Position numbers and translations under genes: made by a program. Below, in pieces: positions 8,991 through 17,490 of a stretch of 64,000 bases of DNA. Numbering within the stretch: position 1 is the first letter of the stretch; every line of letters begins with the position of its first letter. The notes under the pieces are model-generated. The model made no database searches. It was not told the DNA's origin and worked only from the letters and a program-made list of their open reading frames with translations. The DNA is from Xenorhabdus beddingii (GTDB taxonomy: Bacteria; Pseudomonadota; Gammaproteobacteria; Enterobacterales; Enterobacteriaceae): contig NZ_MUBK01000026.1 in NCBI RefSeq assembly GCF_002127545.1, positions 1 to 64,000 of the forward strand. Direction: 5' to 3'.

Positions 8991-9364
8991 ACCGAATGGG
9001 TTTCATATGATACCGTCTAAACCGATTATCTCTCTCCACATAAAACATTCATTTTAATCGACGAATTTTGTTCTCTGGCCTGTTCTTCAACCCATTCATT
9101 GCCGATTTTTATATTTTCCCCAATACGATTTTACAAAATTTGTTGAAATTAATTTCCCATGACATTTATTTTCATAATTTTCTAAACTTTCAGAAATATT
9201 TTTAATTTTTCCAATTTCACTTTTCTTCATGGTTAAACTCAGACTAACTTTAACATTACTTAATTAATCAATTATATTTTTATAAAAATGACTCATCTAA
9301 AACCATTACATTAAGTATGTGATATATAAAACAGGGTAATCATCCCGTAAAATCCAATTAGAAA
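8991..9364. other. Intergenic stretch with possible coding relic
   Basis: No intact gene is seen. On the minus strand around 9040-9130 a short frame reads IKIGNEWVEEQAREQ followed by about 15 more residues and a stop, which looks like a decayed C-terminus. The rest is AT-rich upstream or downstream DNA. Confidence 0.4.
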
Positions 9365-10024
9365 TTATTGACCTAAAAAACGATAACGGCCATTTTTATC
9401 CTTCCCCCAGTTTCTACTTCGGGCGGGCTTTAATACCATATCCCCCGCAGGCGTATGTTCAAATCCCATCTTAAGATAGACACCTTCACTATCGCCCATG
9501 GGGTAAATCCGGACCCCTTCTCTTCCCAGATTTTGTGATATATCGGCTGCATATTCGACCATCAAAATACCACCACCCTGAAGACCGCAATGCGTCACCA
9601 AAACAACAATTTCAGGTAAGTGAGTGGGATCAGACGGATAAGACACTATCTCAATACCCACTGGAACTCCCCTATAATAAGCAATAAAACACCTGTGCTG
9701 GTGCTTCGCATCATATTTAATATCCTGTATTACATTGATACAAGTTTCACACATATCCGTTGTGCAAAAAATTCTATTGTTCCATTTTTTCTGATTATCA
9801 TCTAATTTTTCATCTTTACAGGCTAAATACATCCATTTATCTTTTTCTATTTGTAGTTTCATGCTCTTTGCTGCATGGGATATTTCTTGTGAGGAAGCAT
9901 TTTTTATTACTAAAGATGCGTTAGCATCAAAAGAAAATGATGTCAGATTTGGGCTGGACATTGAACGAGTTAACCGATTACTTCCCGTTAACTCATTATT
10001 AAGAAACCTCATTCTGGATAACAT
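9365..10024 (-). CDS. GNAT-like acetyltransferase, possible effector
   Basis: The 219-residue protein has a Ser/Asn-rich N-terminal segment (residues 14-45) without a signal peptide. Its C-terminal half resembles a GNAT fold: a substrate-side strand CFIAYYRGVPVGIEIVSYP near residue 112, a strand EIVVLVTHCGLQGGGILMVEYA near 138 in the place of the acetyl-CoA loop, and YLKMGFEHTP near 188, typical of the last GNAT helix and strand. The canonical Q/RxxGxG/A loop is replaced by GLQGGG. A disordered N-terminus on a single enzymatic domain is common in secreted effectors, but no secretion genes lie nearby. An AAGGA site precedes the ATG. Confidence 0.55.
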   Translation of the reverse strand: MLSRMRFLNNELTGSNRLTRSMSSPNLTSFSFDANASLVIKNASSQEISHAAKSMKLQIEKDKWMYLACKDEKLDDNQKKWNNRIFCTTDMCETCINVIQDIKYDAKHQHRCFIAYYRGVPVGIEIVSYPSDPTHLPEIVVLVTHCGLQGGGILMVEYAADISQNLGREGVRIYPMGDSEGVYLKMGFEHTPAGDMVLKPARSRNWGKDKNGRYRFLGQ

Positions 10025-10150
10025 AATATAATTCCTTCTAAACTAAAGATATATTCGTCGTCTTTCAAATTGCCACTTTGTTGGTCAGAAAATGGCTAAT
10101 CGTAAAAACCCTATAGGATTTCCACTTCACTGACTGTCGCCCGCCCAAAC

Positions 10151-10189
10151 TGTTATAGTCAATAAACGAAAAATTGTAACTATTATACC
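10151..10189. promoter_or_regulatory. 39-base dyad element, copy 2
   Basis: This is the second copy of the element at 8786-8824, here 83-121 bases upstream of the cydA start. Both ends are conserved and the differences lie in the middle, which suggests that the ends are the bound half-sites. Confidence 0.4.
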
Positions 10190-10271
10190 CCAAACCCCTA
10201 TGTTTTACTTACCTCACTTTCTAACAACTTCGTTTATCCATATACCCAATAGATTTCAATAAGAGGTCACT

Positions 10272-11621
10272 ATGTTCGGGTTAAATGCCCTTGAACTCGC
10301 AAGGATACAGTTTGCGTTTACGGTTTCTTTTCACATTATCTTTCCGGCCATTACGATAGGCTTGGCCAGCTTTCTCGCGGTATTGGAGGGCTTATGGCTT
10401 AAAACACGCAACACAGACTACAAAACGTTATACCATTTCTGGTCAAAAATTTTTGCCGTTAATTTCGGTATGGGAGTCGTTTCTGGTTTAGTGATGGCCT
10501 ATCAGTTTGGTACTAACTGGAGCTTCTTCTCTGATTTTGCCGGTTCGATCACCGGCCCCTTGCTGGTGTATGAGGTGCTGACCGCGTTTTTCCTCGAAGC
10601 CGGATTTCTTGGTGTCATGCTGTTTGGCTGGCATCGGGTCGGCGAAAAACTACACTTTTTTGCCACCTGCATGGTCGCGCTCGGCACAATTATTTCCACA
10701 TTCTGGATATTGGCCTCCAATAGTTGGATGCAGACACCCCAAGGCCATGAGATTGTGGGTCATCAAGTCGTGCCTGTTGACTGGCTGGCGGTCATTTTCA
10801 ATCCGTCCTTCCCTTACCGTCTGCTGCATATGGGAACCGCTGCATTTCTCGCTTCGGCATTTTTCATTGCCGCTTCTGCTGCCTGGCATTTACTCAAAGG
10901 CAATGATTCACCCGCCATGCGAAAAATGCTGTCAATGTCCATGTGGATAATCCTGTTTATTGCCCCATTACAAGCCATGATAGGTGATATGCACGGGTTA
11001 AATACGTTGAAACATCAGCCGGCTAAAATTGCCGCAATGGAAGGTCATTGGGAAAATCACGCGGGTGAAGCCACTCCATTGATTCTGTTTGGCATCCCCA
11101 ATCAAAAAGCAGAAGAAACCCGCTACGCCGTTAAAATTCCTTATCTTGCCAGCCTGATCCTGACACACAGTCCGGATAAACAAGTTCCGGCACTGAAAGA
11201 GTTTGCGCCAGAAGATCGCCCGAATGTCTTTATGGTGTTCTGGTCATTTCGTGTCATGGTCGGGCTTGGGATCTTGATGATTTTTGCCGGGTTCTGGGGA
11301 TTATGGCTGCGTCATAAAAAACGGCTGTACGAAAATCGGCGCTTTCTCCGTTTTATGTTCTTCATGGCCCCTTCCGGCCTTATCGCAATTCTGGCGGGTT
11401 GGTTCACCACGGAAATTGGCCGCCAACCGTGGGTGGTTTATGGCTTGATGCGCACGAAAGATGCGGTATCGGCACATGGCGAGATCCACATGAGCATTAG
11501 CCTATTGATTTTCTTTGTCGTTTATACCGCCGTTTTTGGCGTCGGTTATGCCTATATGATGAAACTTATCCGTAAAGGTCTCAATCAAAATCCCAATAAG
11601 GAGTTAGCTAATGGGCATTGA
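10272..11621 (+). CDS. cydA: Cytochrome bd ubiquinol oxidase subunit I (short-Q-loop type)
   Basis: The 449-residue subunit carries the haems of the bd quinol oxidase. The heme-ligand histidine lies in SFHIIFPAITIG near residue 19, a second in PYRLLHMGTAAFLAS near 184, and the quinol-site GRQPWVVYG motif near 376. It is shorter than E. coli CydA (522) because it lacks the long Q-loop insertion, which places it with cyanide-insensitive (CioA/AppC-like) short-loop enzymes. The subunit II gene starts 11 bases before its end. A 39-base dyad at 10151-10189 lies in its promoter region. Confidence 0.95.
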   Translation: MFGLNALELARIQFAFTVSFHIIFPAITIGLASFLAVLEGLWLKTRNTDYKTLYHFWSKIFAVNFGMGVVSGLVMAYQFGTNWSFFSDFAGSITGPLLVYEVLTAFFLEAGFLGVMLFGWHRVGEKLHFFATCMVALGTIISTFWILASNSWMQTPQGHEIVGHQVVPVDWLAVIFNPSFPYRLLHMGTAAFLASAFFIAASAAWHLLKGNDSPAMRKMLSMSMWIILFIAPLQAMIGDMHGLNTLKHQPAKIAAMEGHWENHAGEATPLILFGIPNQKAEETRYAVKIPYLASLILTHSPDKQVPALKEFAPEDRPNVFMVFWSFRVMVGLGILMIFAGFWGLWLRHKKRLYENRRFLRFMFFMAPSGLIAILAGWFTTEIGRQPWVVYGLMRTKDAVSAHGEIHMSISLLIFFVVYTAVFGVGYAYMMKLIRKGLNQNPNKELANGH

Positions 11622-12618
11622 TCTTCCTCTCATTTGGTTCCTGATCATCATATTCAGCACCATGATGTATATCGTGATGGATGGTTTTGACCTCGGTATC
11701 GGTATTTTATATCCGCTGGTTAAAGGACAATCCGATCGTGATTTGATGATGAATTCTGTCGCGCCGGTCTGGGATGGCAATGAAACCTGGCTGGTGCTGG
11801 GAGGCGCAGGGTTATTTGGTGCCTTTCCACTGGCTTATGCCGTGATTCTGGATGCACTGGCAATCCCATTAACCATGATGTTAGTGGGTTTGATATTTCG
11901 TGGTGTGGCTTTTGAATTTCGTTTCAAGGCTACGCCAACGCATCAACACTTCTGGGATAAGGCATTTATTGTCGGTTCAATCCTCGCCACCTTTATGCAG
12001 GGTGTCGTCGTTGGGGCCGTGATTGAAGGTTTTCCTGTCGAAAATCGTGTTTACACCGGGAGTTATTTCGACTGGCTGGCGCCTTTTCCTCTATTTTGTG
12101 GGTTTGGCCTTGTCAGCGCTTACGCTTTACTGGGCTGTGGTTGGTTGGTGATGAAAACCGAAAGTCATCTGCAACAGCAGATGTATCGCGTTATACCTCC
12201 CCTGACAATGCTGATGCTGGCAATCATCGCCATAATCAGTATCTGGACACCACTCGCCCATTCAGCGATGGCTGAACGTTGGTTCAGCCTGCCCAATCTG
12301 TTTTTCTTTATTCCCGTCCCCTTACTGACATTATGGTCAAGTTGGAAGCTATTAAAAACCAACCAAAATTCACGCCATTACACCCCATTTCTGGCGGCAC
12401 TATTACTGGTTTTCATGGGATTCAGTGGGTTGGGGATCAGCATTTGGCCGAACATTATCCCGCCTTTCATTAGCTATGAAGAGGCCGCCTCCCCGCCTCA
12501 ATCATTGGGCTTTATGCTGGTTGGCGCCCTATTTATCATCCCGATCATTTTGACTTATACCTTTTGGAGCTATTATGTCTTCCGAGGAAAAATCACCCAT
12601 GAACAAGGTTACCACTGA
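11611..12618 (+). CDS. cydB: Cytochrome bd ubiquinol oxidase subunit II
   Basis: This 335-residue membrane subunit pairs with CydA. Recognisable segments are the DGFDLGIGILYPL strand near residue 25, WDGNETWLVLGGAGLFGAFPLAY near 54, and the C-terminal TYTFWSYYVFRGK. It overlaps cydA by 11 bases and the next small gene by 44, so the three are translated as one unit. Confidence 0.95.
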   Translation: MGIDLPLIWFLIIIFSTMMYIVMDGFDLGIGILYPLVKGQSDRDLMMNSVAPVWDGNETWLVLGGAGLFGAFPLAYAVILDALAIPLTMMLVGLIFRGVAFEFRFKATPTHQHFWDKAFIVGSILATFMQGVVVGAVIEGFPVENRVYTGSYFDWLAPFPLFCGFGLVSAYALLGCGWLVMKTESHLQQQMYRVIPPLTMLMLAIIAIISIWTPLAHSAMAERWFSLPNLFFFIPVPLLTLWSSWKLLKTNQNSRHYTPFLAALLLVFMGFSGLGISIWPNIIPPFISYEEAASPPQSLGFMLVGALFIIPIILTYTFWSYYVFRGKITHEQGYH

Positions 12619-12757
12619 TACCCCTCCATCACGCCCTTCACTATGGAAACGCTTGGGCTGGATGGTAACAATTTGGCTTTGCAGTGTACTGGCCTTATAC
12701 GCCGTATCCACACTGTTTCGTGTCTTAATGACAACAGCGGGCATGAAAATTCGGTGA
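12575..12757 (+). CDS. DUF2474 small cytochrome bd-associated membrane protein
   Basis: This 60-residue protein has one transmembrane helix (residues 30-50, LGWMVTIWLCSVLALYAVS) after a polar, proline-containing N-terminus. DUF2474 proteins sit after cio-type cydAB genes and are probably the equivalent of CydX, stabilising the oxidase. The ATG at 12575 has GGAG five bases upstream. An internal ATG at 12599 (52 residues) is also possible, with GAGG further upstream. Confidence 0.8.
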   Translation: MSSEEKSPMNKVTTDTPPSRPSLWKRLGWMVTIWLCSVLALYAVSTLFRVLMTTAGMKIR

Positions 12758-12791
12758 TAACTAACCTTTTTTAATGAATTGAGCTAAGGTT

Positions 12792-12805
12792 TTGATCAGG
12801 ATCAC
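12792..12805. promoter_or_regulatory. FNR-like site TTGATCAGGATCAC
   Basis: The site matches TTGAT-N4-ATCAA at 9 of the 10 defined bases. It lies between the bd-oxidase operon and the histidine kinase gene, about 20 bases before that gene's start. It would suit oxygen-dependent control of the kinase, but its closeness to the start codon leaves little room for a promoter, so it could also be chance. Confidence 0.3.
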
Positions 12806-12823
12806 AAGAGGATTGTTTAACTG

Positions 12824-14077
12824 ATGAAAACCTTCTCTGACAATCCAGCAACGGCAACAAGCTGGTTGTGCGGTACAGCTATCGCCATTAATTTGTTTAT
12901 ACTTCTGTTTCTGGGATTCAATACCCCGCTCACGTTGGTCGAAGAACTGTGGGCTACTTTTAATACTTTGAATATCCTAGTTTTATTTATCTTACTTTAT
13001 AAAACGAATCTCGTTTCGTTCCGCATAACGTTGTTTCCCACCAAAGAGCAGAGAAAAATAGCGGTTCTGAAACAGGAAAAACAATATTTACGTTTTCTCA
13101 TTTCCGTTCATTCTCAACTCAATCTGAATATTTCACTGTCTGATAATTTTCAGGTGGTGTTTTATCGGCTTAATCAGCTAGTCCCTTTCAGTGAAGTCAG
13201 GATCACTCTTTACCATCCGCAGAGGCAATATCGCTTTGAATACCCGGATAGCCTCCCGGATACCCATCTTCCGCGTATGATGAAATGGGACTTATATGAC
13301 AAACCTATTTTTCACGGCATGATCCAAATTCTGATTCATCAGGATCAAGTTTTGTCTTCTTATGAAAGAAATTTGATTCAGTCTGTCACCGATGCGCTGG
13401 CAAAACTTATTTCACTCAAAAGTACGGTGCGCCAGCAAATTAAACAGAATATCAGTGACGACCGAAAAGCCATTTCCAGAGAGCTGCATGACACGGTCGC
13501 GCAATCATTTCTATTCCTGAAAATTCAGATTAATAGCCTGCATTTCCGCACGGATAAATTCTCCCGACAGGGTTTGATCTCCTTGAGGATGATTAAAGAA
13601 GAATTGGATATCGCGGGTCAGCAATTCAGAGAAATGTTGGTTTCACTGTGTACCGAGAAAAGCCATCATGATTTATATGACTCATTGAAAGCCTTGATCA
13701 AAGAATTCAATCATCGTCTGGGGTTCAATATTGAATTCCATTATCGGATCACACACCAAGTTATTCCCATTGCGCAGGGTCGGCATTTGGTGCAAATTAT
13801 TCGGGAAGCACTGAATAATTGCTATAAACATGCCGCCGCTACCTGGATCAGTATTCGTATTTATCCGGTCGGGAAAAAAATTATTACGGTTATTAGCGAC
13901 AATGGTCATGGAATGCCCCACCCCCTGACGGAGCGAGAACAATTTGGGCTGGCAATTATGCGGGAACGGGTCTCTTTGCTTTCCGGTCAGATGAAGATCA
14001 AGAAACGCAGAAAAAACGGTACAGAAATTGAAATTCAATTCCCGCTGCCGGGTGATAAACTTCATGAGATAGATTAA
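12824..14077 (+). CDS. Orphan NarX/NarQ-type sensor histidine kinase
   Basis: The 417-residue protein has two N-terminal membrane segments (residues 13-33 and 43-60) with almost no periplasmic loop. They are followed by a GAF-like region (about 90-205), the HisKA_3 H-box SRELHDTVAQS near residue 222, and an HATPase domain with N-box EALNNCYKHA near 330 and G-box DNGHGM near 362. NarX-type kinases normally have a periplasmic nitrate-binding domain, which is absent here, so it probably senses an internal or membrane signal. No response regulator gene is adjacent. Its position behind the bd-oxidase operon suggests a respiratory role. Confidence 0.85.
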   Translation: MKTFSDNPATATSWLCGTAIAINLFILLFLGFNTPLTLVEELWATFNTLNILVLFILLYKTNLVSFRITLFPTKEQRKIAVLKQEKQYLRFLISVHSQLNLNISLSDNFQVVFYRLNQLVPFSEVRITLYHPQRQYRFEYPDSLPDTHLPRMMKWDLYDKPIFHGMIQILIHQDQVLSSYERNLIQSVTDALAKLISLKSTVRQQIKQNISDDRKAISRELHDTVAQSFLFLKIQINSLHFRTDKFSRQGLISLRMIKEELDIAGQQFREMLVSLCTEKSHHDLYDSLKALIKEFNHRLGFNIEFHYRITHQVIPIAQGRHLVQIIREALNNCYKHAAATWISIRIYPVGKKIITVISDNGHGMPHPLTEREQFGLAIMRERVSLLSGQMKIKKRRKNGTEIEIQFPLPGDKLHEID

Positions 14078-14086
14078 ATAATGATG

Positions 14087-14121
14087 ATCTCCCCCAGCCA
14101 TAAAATTAACCGGGGGATTGT
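14087..14121. terminator. Hairpin between convergent kinase and phoH genes
   Basis: CCCCC and CGGGGG arms around 14092-14117 can pair across an A/T-rich loop, followed by TTGTTCTTTTG on the plus strand. It lies between the stops of two convergent genes and may end the kinase transcript. The stem is short. Confidence 0.4.
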
Positions 14122-14142
14122 TCTTTTGCAAACTATTGGCTA

Positions 14143-14931
14143 TCAACCATAGGCCAACAACGCCTTCTGACACAATCTGGAACGGACACAATCTTGTTGG
14201 GAAAAATGGATCACACTGATAGATTCATCATCGAAAAAACGTTTCAGGGCATCCGCCAGCCCTGATGTGACATTCTGCGGCAAATCACACTGGCTAACGT
14301 CACCATTAACCACCACGGTGACATTTTCGCCCAATCGAGTTAAAAACATTTTCATTTGATTGACGGTGACATTTTGAGCTTCGTCAAGGATCACAAACGC
14401 ATTTTCAAATGTTCTTCCTCGCATATAAGCAAAAGGGGCAATTTCTACTTTGCCAATTTCCGGACGCAGACAATATTGCAAAAATGAAGCGCCCATGCGT
14501 TTTAACAACACGTCATAAACCGGACGGAAATAAGGGGCAAATTTCTCCGCCATATCTCCCGGAAGAAAACCCAGATCTTCTTCTGCCTGTAAGACCGGAC
14601 GTGTCACGATGATTTTATCGACCTCTTTATTAATTAAAGCATCAGCCGCCATGACGGCACTAAGGTAGGTTTTCCCACATCCGGCTTCACCATTGGCAAT
14701 AATCAATTGCTTATTATTGATTGCCCGCATATAGCGGTATTGAACTTCGTTGCGTGGCAGGATTTCTGAAGTATCCCGACTCTCACGCGCCATTCCAATG
14801 GTTTCAACACCACCAAATTGCATTAATGAGGTGACATTATCATTACCCCGATAACGTGATTGTCGCATGTCCTTTTTTAACATTCTTCTCACTTCACGAC
14901 GAGATTTAGTCACTGCTTTCTGTCTGCCCAT
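14143..14931 (-). CDS. phoH: PhoH family ATPase
   Basis: The 262-residue protein matches E. coli PhoH closely: start MGRQKAV, Walker A GEAGCGKTYLSA near residue 82, the VTRPVLQAEEDLGFLPGD segment, and Walker B FVILDEAQN near 180. PhoH is a phosphate-starvation-induced cytosolic ATPase related to the N-terminal part of superfamily I helicases, of uncertain RNA-linked role. I chose the ATG at 14931, not the one at 14958, because of homology to MGRQKAV and an AAGGTG eight bases upstream. Upstream lie a hairpin leader and a Pho box. Confidence 0.93.
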   Translation of the reverse strand: MGRQKAVTKSRREVRRMLKKDMRQSRYRGNDNVTSLMQFGGVETIGMARESRDTSEILPRNEVQYRYMRAINNKQLIIANGEAGCGKTYLSAVMAADALINKEVDKIIVTRPVLQAEEDLGFLPGDMAEKFAPYFRPVYDVLLKRMGASFLQYCLRPEIGKVEIAPFAYMRGRTFENAFVILDEAQNVTVNQMKMFLTRLGENVTVVVNGDVSQCDLPQNVTSGLADALKRFFDDESISVIHFSQQDCVRSRLCQKALLAYG

Positions 14932-14973
14932 AGTCACACACCTTATCGTTAATTTCACATTTGCGGTGTTCTA

Positions 14974-15177
14974 TCATCGATAGAATAACTGAGTTATGTT
15001 CTTCCTCTTTAAGGCTACAATTTGAGAAATATTGGGGATCGGTTGAACGGATGGGAGCTTCCTTTTCAGCTCATTAGGGTCTATAAAAAAACCGGCGCTA
15101 AGATCGCCACTCATTTTCAGTGACCTTGATCTCAATCGCCGGTTTCTAACCGAGAATGCAGTTTCAGTATCTGTCAT
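14974..15177 (-). CDS. Possible leader ORF upstream of phoH
   Basis: A 67-residue frame starts at an ATG with GAGG eight bases upstream and ends 42 bases before the phoH start. It begins MTDTETAFSV and is rich in Arg/Ser up to residue 30. Its codons run straight through the 15085-15143 hairpin. I do not recognise it. It could be a regulatory leader peptide whose translation disturbs the hairpin, or chance coding in an untranslated leader. Confidence 0.3.
   Translation of the reverse strand: MTDTETAFSVRNRRLRSRSLKMSGDLSAGFFIDPNELKRKLPSVQPIPNISQIVALKRKNITQLFYR
15085..15143 (-). terminator. Terminator-like hairpin in the phoH leader
   Basis: Read on the minus strand, ACCGGCG pairs with CGCCGGT. 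Inside them TGAGATC pairs with GATCTTA and GTCACT with AGTGGC. The outer arm is followed by a run of six or seven U. This is an extended intrinsic-terminator shape lying 154 bases before the phoH start, so it may attenuate phoH or end a short RNA. Confidence 0.6.
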
Positions 15178-15228
15178 TAGCATTCCTCGCATCTTTCCGC
15201 TTTCTTTGGTGTAAGCTAACGGACCATG

Positions 15229-15246
15229 ATGTCAGTATAATGACAG
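15229..15246 (-). promoter_or_regulatory. PhoB-binding site (Pho box) upstream of phoH
   Basis: On the minus strand the sequence reads CTGTCATTATACTGACAT: two 7-base CTGTCAT-type half-sites spaced 11 bases apart, matching the Pho box layout. A further TTGTCAT lies upstream at 15257-15263. In E. coli phoH is a PhoB-regulated gene, so this supports phosphate-starvation control here as well. Confidence 0.7.
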
Positions 15247-15357
15247 TTTTTTATTTATGACAAGTTTAAAGGATAAATTTCACCAAAATACGTTTAACTT
15301 TTTATTGACCGGAAGCCCCTGAATAATCACAAAAAGCCAACAATATTGTTTTCCTTA

Positions 15358-16362
15358 TTACTTTTTACAATTCCCCGCCAAACGATAGCCTGCTTGTTTG
15401 GCTTCGGCTTCTGAACGAAAATAAATGACGTTTTTATCTGCGACCGTCTTATAGCCAGAGCAATGGGTAAAATGATAAATCTGGCTATTTTTATTCCCCT
15501 TAATCATGTCACCCTGCACCGCTGTTGATGCGACTTTTTGAGTTGATGCCTGATCGCTCCCGGCGTGCAGATTATTTTGTTTTGGCATACCTGCCGGTGC
15601 CACCCATCCCTGCCCCGCGTTTTTATGTCCCAATGTCCATTTTTTACTGCCCGTCACAAATGGGTTATGGTGCCCCATAATCCGGGCAATACGATCGTCT
15701 CTTGCCCGTTCCCAGGCATCGACCGGATATTGACGATCCCATGCCATCATCAATTGCTGCTGTTGACGTGACATTGTCAGGTTATAGCGGTCATGCATAT
15801 AAAAATAGACTCTGGCAACCATACCTTTCACCCTGTCGCGGGGTTCAAACAGCCGTGATTTAAAATCCACTTTACTGCTGCAAGCGCCATACATATTAGG
15901 TGTATTTCTGGCAACCATTCCGTAAGCGAAATTACTGCGATCACCATTCACTTCACCAATTGAAGGTGCCAAATTATGCATATCTGATTCTATCGTGCGA
16001 AACACCGGGTCAGTATCAACACAATTCTTTCGCCCGCCTTTCTGCCAACATTGACGCTGGTGCCCAAATACCCACGCGGGCACCATATGTTCCCATTCAG
16101 TGCGTTCTGCCCTTGTTGAATGTGACCTTACATGATAACCACAAGATGCCAAATCAACACGGCCACCACTTTTACCAACCCACTGCCAATCACAGCCACA
16201 ATACAATGTCCCTATGCCTGATTTTGTTTGTCCATCATAAACATTTTTTCTTGATTCAACCTTTGCCTGCTCGAAACTGGTTGGAGCACTCCATGCATTA
16301 AAAGATAGGGTTAACCCAAAAACCAAAAGATAACGTGCCCACAGGCCAATTTTACTGTTCAA
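15358..16362 (-). CDS. Secreted endonuclease I with C-terminal Ada-like zinc-binding domain
   Basis: The 334-residue protein has a signal peptide (cleavage near SWSA, about residue 25) and the EndA/Dns core: TLYCGCDW near 52, the catalytic TEWEHMVPAWVFGH near 87, and LAPSIGEVNGDRSNF near 131. The family cleaves DNA (some members RNA) outside the cytoplasm. Unlike plain EndA (about 235 residues), it has a tail from about 290 with YHFTHCSGYKTV, then FRSEAEAKQAGYRLAGNC. This resembles the small Cys-containing Ada-type module found at the end of many secreted nucleases. The tail may bind metal or substrate. Role: nutrient release from DNA or defence against extracellular DNA. Confidence 0.88.
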   Translation of the reverse strand: MNSKIGLWARYLLVFGLTLSFNAWSAPTSFEQAKVESRKNVYDGQTKSGIGTLYCGCDWQWVGKSGGRVDLASCGYHVRSHSTRAERTEWEHMVPAWVFGHQRQCWQKGGRKNCVDTDPVFRTIESDMHNLAPSIGEVNGDRSNFAYGMVARNTPNMYGACSSKVDFKSRLFEPRDRVKGMVARVYFYMHDRYNLTMSRQQQQLMMAWDRQYPVDAWERARDDRIARIMGHHNPFVTGSKKWTLGHKNAGQGWVAPAGMPKQNNLHAGSDQASTQKVASTAVQGDMIKGNKNSQIYHFTHCSGYKTVADKNVIYFRSEAEAKQAGYRLAGNCKK

Positions 16363-16642
16363 AATAATACCTATTTATTTATTGTTTATAACATCCATCT
16401 ATTATCCTGCCTGACAATGGCGTAAAATGGCAAACATTATTCCTTGAATTTTCATTAATGATGACAACAGAATTAACCCATTATTTTGATTAATTAATAT
16501 TAATATGACTTAATGCTCGAAATAACCCACTTTATTGGAGATTTAAGCGCCAAAATATCATGCTTATTAAACTATTAAATGTTATTTATTTGGATAATAT
16601 CGAACCACCTTTTAAACTATTCCGTTGAACTTATTAGGACAA

Positions 16643-16825
16643 ATGACAATTAACGCTAAAATCAAACAGCTTGAACAAGAGCTACAGGACGTTGTGAAAA
16701 AATATTCAGGGAATGAAGAAGTGACTGTGATTACGACGAACAGTTCAGAAAATAACTTACAGATTCAGATTATTATCGCCGGTAAAAATCAGTTGGATAT
16801 TACGTTAAACTCATTTTCTGATTAA
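16643..16825 (+). CDS. Small hypothetical protein
   Basis: The 60-residue frame starts at an ATG preceded closely by TTAGGAC. It has an N-terminal amphipathic helix with heptad character (IKQLEQELQDVVKKY), then an alternating hydrophobic beta region (EVTVITTNS and LQIQIIIAG). No signal peptide, no cysteine, and no family that I recognise. It stands alone between the nuclease gene and a repeat. The regular helix-strand pattern favours a real small protein. Confidence 0.5.
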   Translation: MTINAKIKQLEQELQDVVKKYSGNEEVTVITTNSSENNLQIQIIIAGKNQLDITLNSFSD

Positions 16826-16863
16826 CTCAAATTCGTTGTATTTATCTCATCACAGAATGAACC

Positions 16864-16966
16864 TAAATGAAATATCAAAATTGCAGGACACTTCCTGACT
16901 CCCCCGCACTACGGGGAGTCAGGGATCTTCAGAATTTCAGTATGTCACTATTATGAAAACGGATTT
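16864..16966. repeat. 105-bp palindromic mobile repeat, diverged inverted copy 2
   Basis: Read on the minus strand, this matches 8886-8990 and 24141-24245 with scattered substitutions. The central stem is CTGACTCCCCGTA paired with the matching arm. The compensated changes in both arms suggest an older insertion, or that the hairpin is under selection. The outer boundary is approximate. Confidence 0.65.
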
Positions 16967-17052
16967 TTGAATCAGTTTTTTCAAAAAAATAACCGCGCTA
17001 TTTTTTGCACGGTTTTTAGAGGGCGTTACCAGATCAAACTCAATAAATTAAA

Positions 17053-17490
17053 TCATCTCACAACCAAGACTGAAATTTCAGCATATCCCACAATACCCGA
17101 CGCATTTGAACCCAGTAAATGCGTTGCAATATCAGGCCGGCGTGATCCGACAATAATCAGGTCTGCCCCGATTTCCCGGGCTGTAGACAACACCTTGTCT
17201 CGTGGCGAACCAAAGGCAACAGAGTACGATATTCTGTCTTCTGGCAGATTGATTCTTTCTACCACTTTTTTAAGTTCCTCTTCCGAATTCGCTATGGCTT
17301 TTTTAGCAAAAGCGCTCAATAAATCATAGTGGTAACTATAACTTACGGAAAACCTGGAAATGTCTGGCACAGAGTGAAAAAGATGCACCTTGGCATTGGA
17401 TATTTTTGCCAAATACTCTGCATGTTTAATTGCATTATCAGTTAGTTGGTCTTCTGGAATATCAATTGGAACTAAAATCGTGTTATACAT
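17053..17490 (-). CDS. Universal stress protein (UspA family)
   Basis: The 145-residue protein has the Usp fold: start MYNTILVPIDIPEDQ, a central helix region, and the C-terminal ATP-type loop GSRRPDIATHLLGSNASGIVGYAE with the G-2x-G-9x-G(S/T) pattern. These cytosolic proteins bind ATP and support survival under stress. The ATG at 17490 was chosen because AGGGGAG lies just upstream. The ATG at 17517 would add nine residues. A close paralogue follows at 17612-18040, so the pair is a tandem duplication. Confidence 0.9.
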   Translation of the reverse strand: MYNTILVPIDIPEDQLTDNAIKHAEYLAKISNAKVHLFHSVPDISRFSVSYSYHYDLLSAFAKKAIANSEEELKKVVERINLPEDRISYSVAFGSPRDKVLSTAREIGADLIIVGSRRPDIATHLLGSNASGIVGYAEISVLVVR

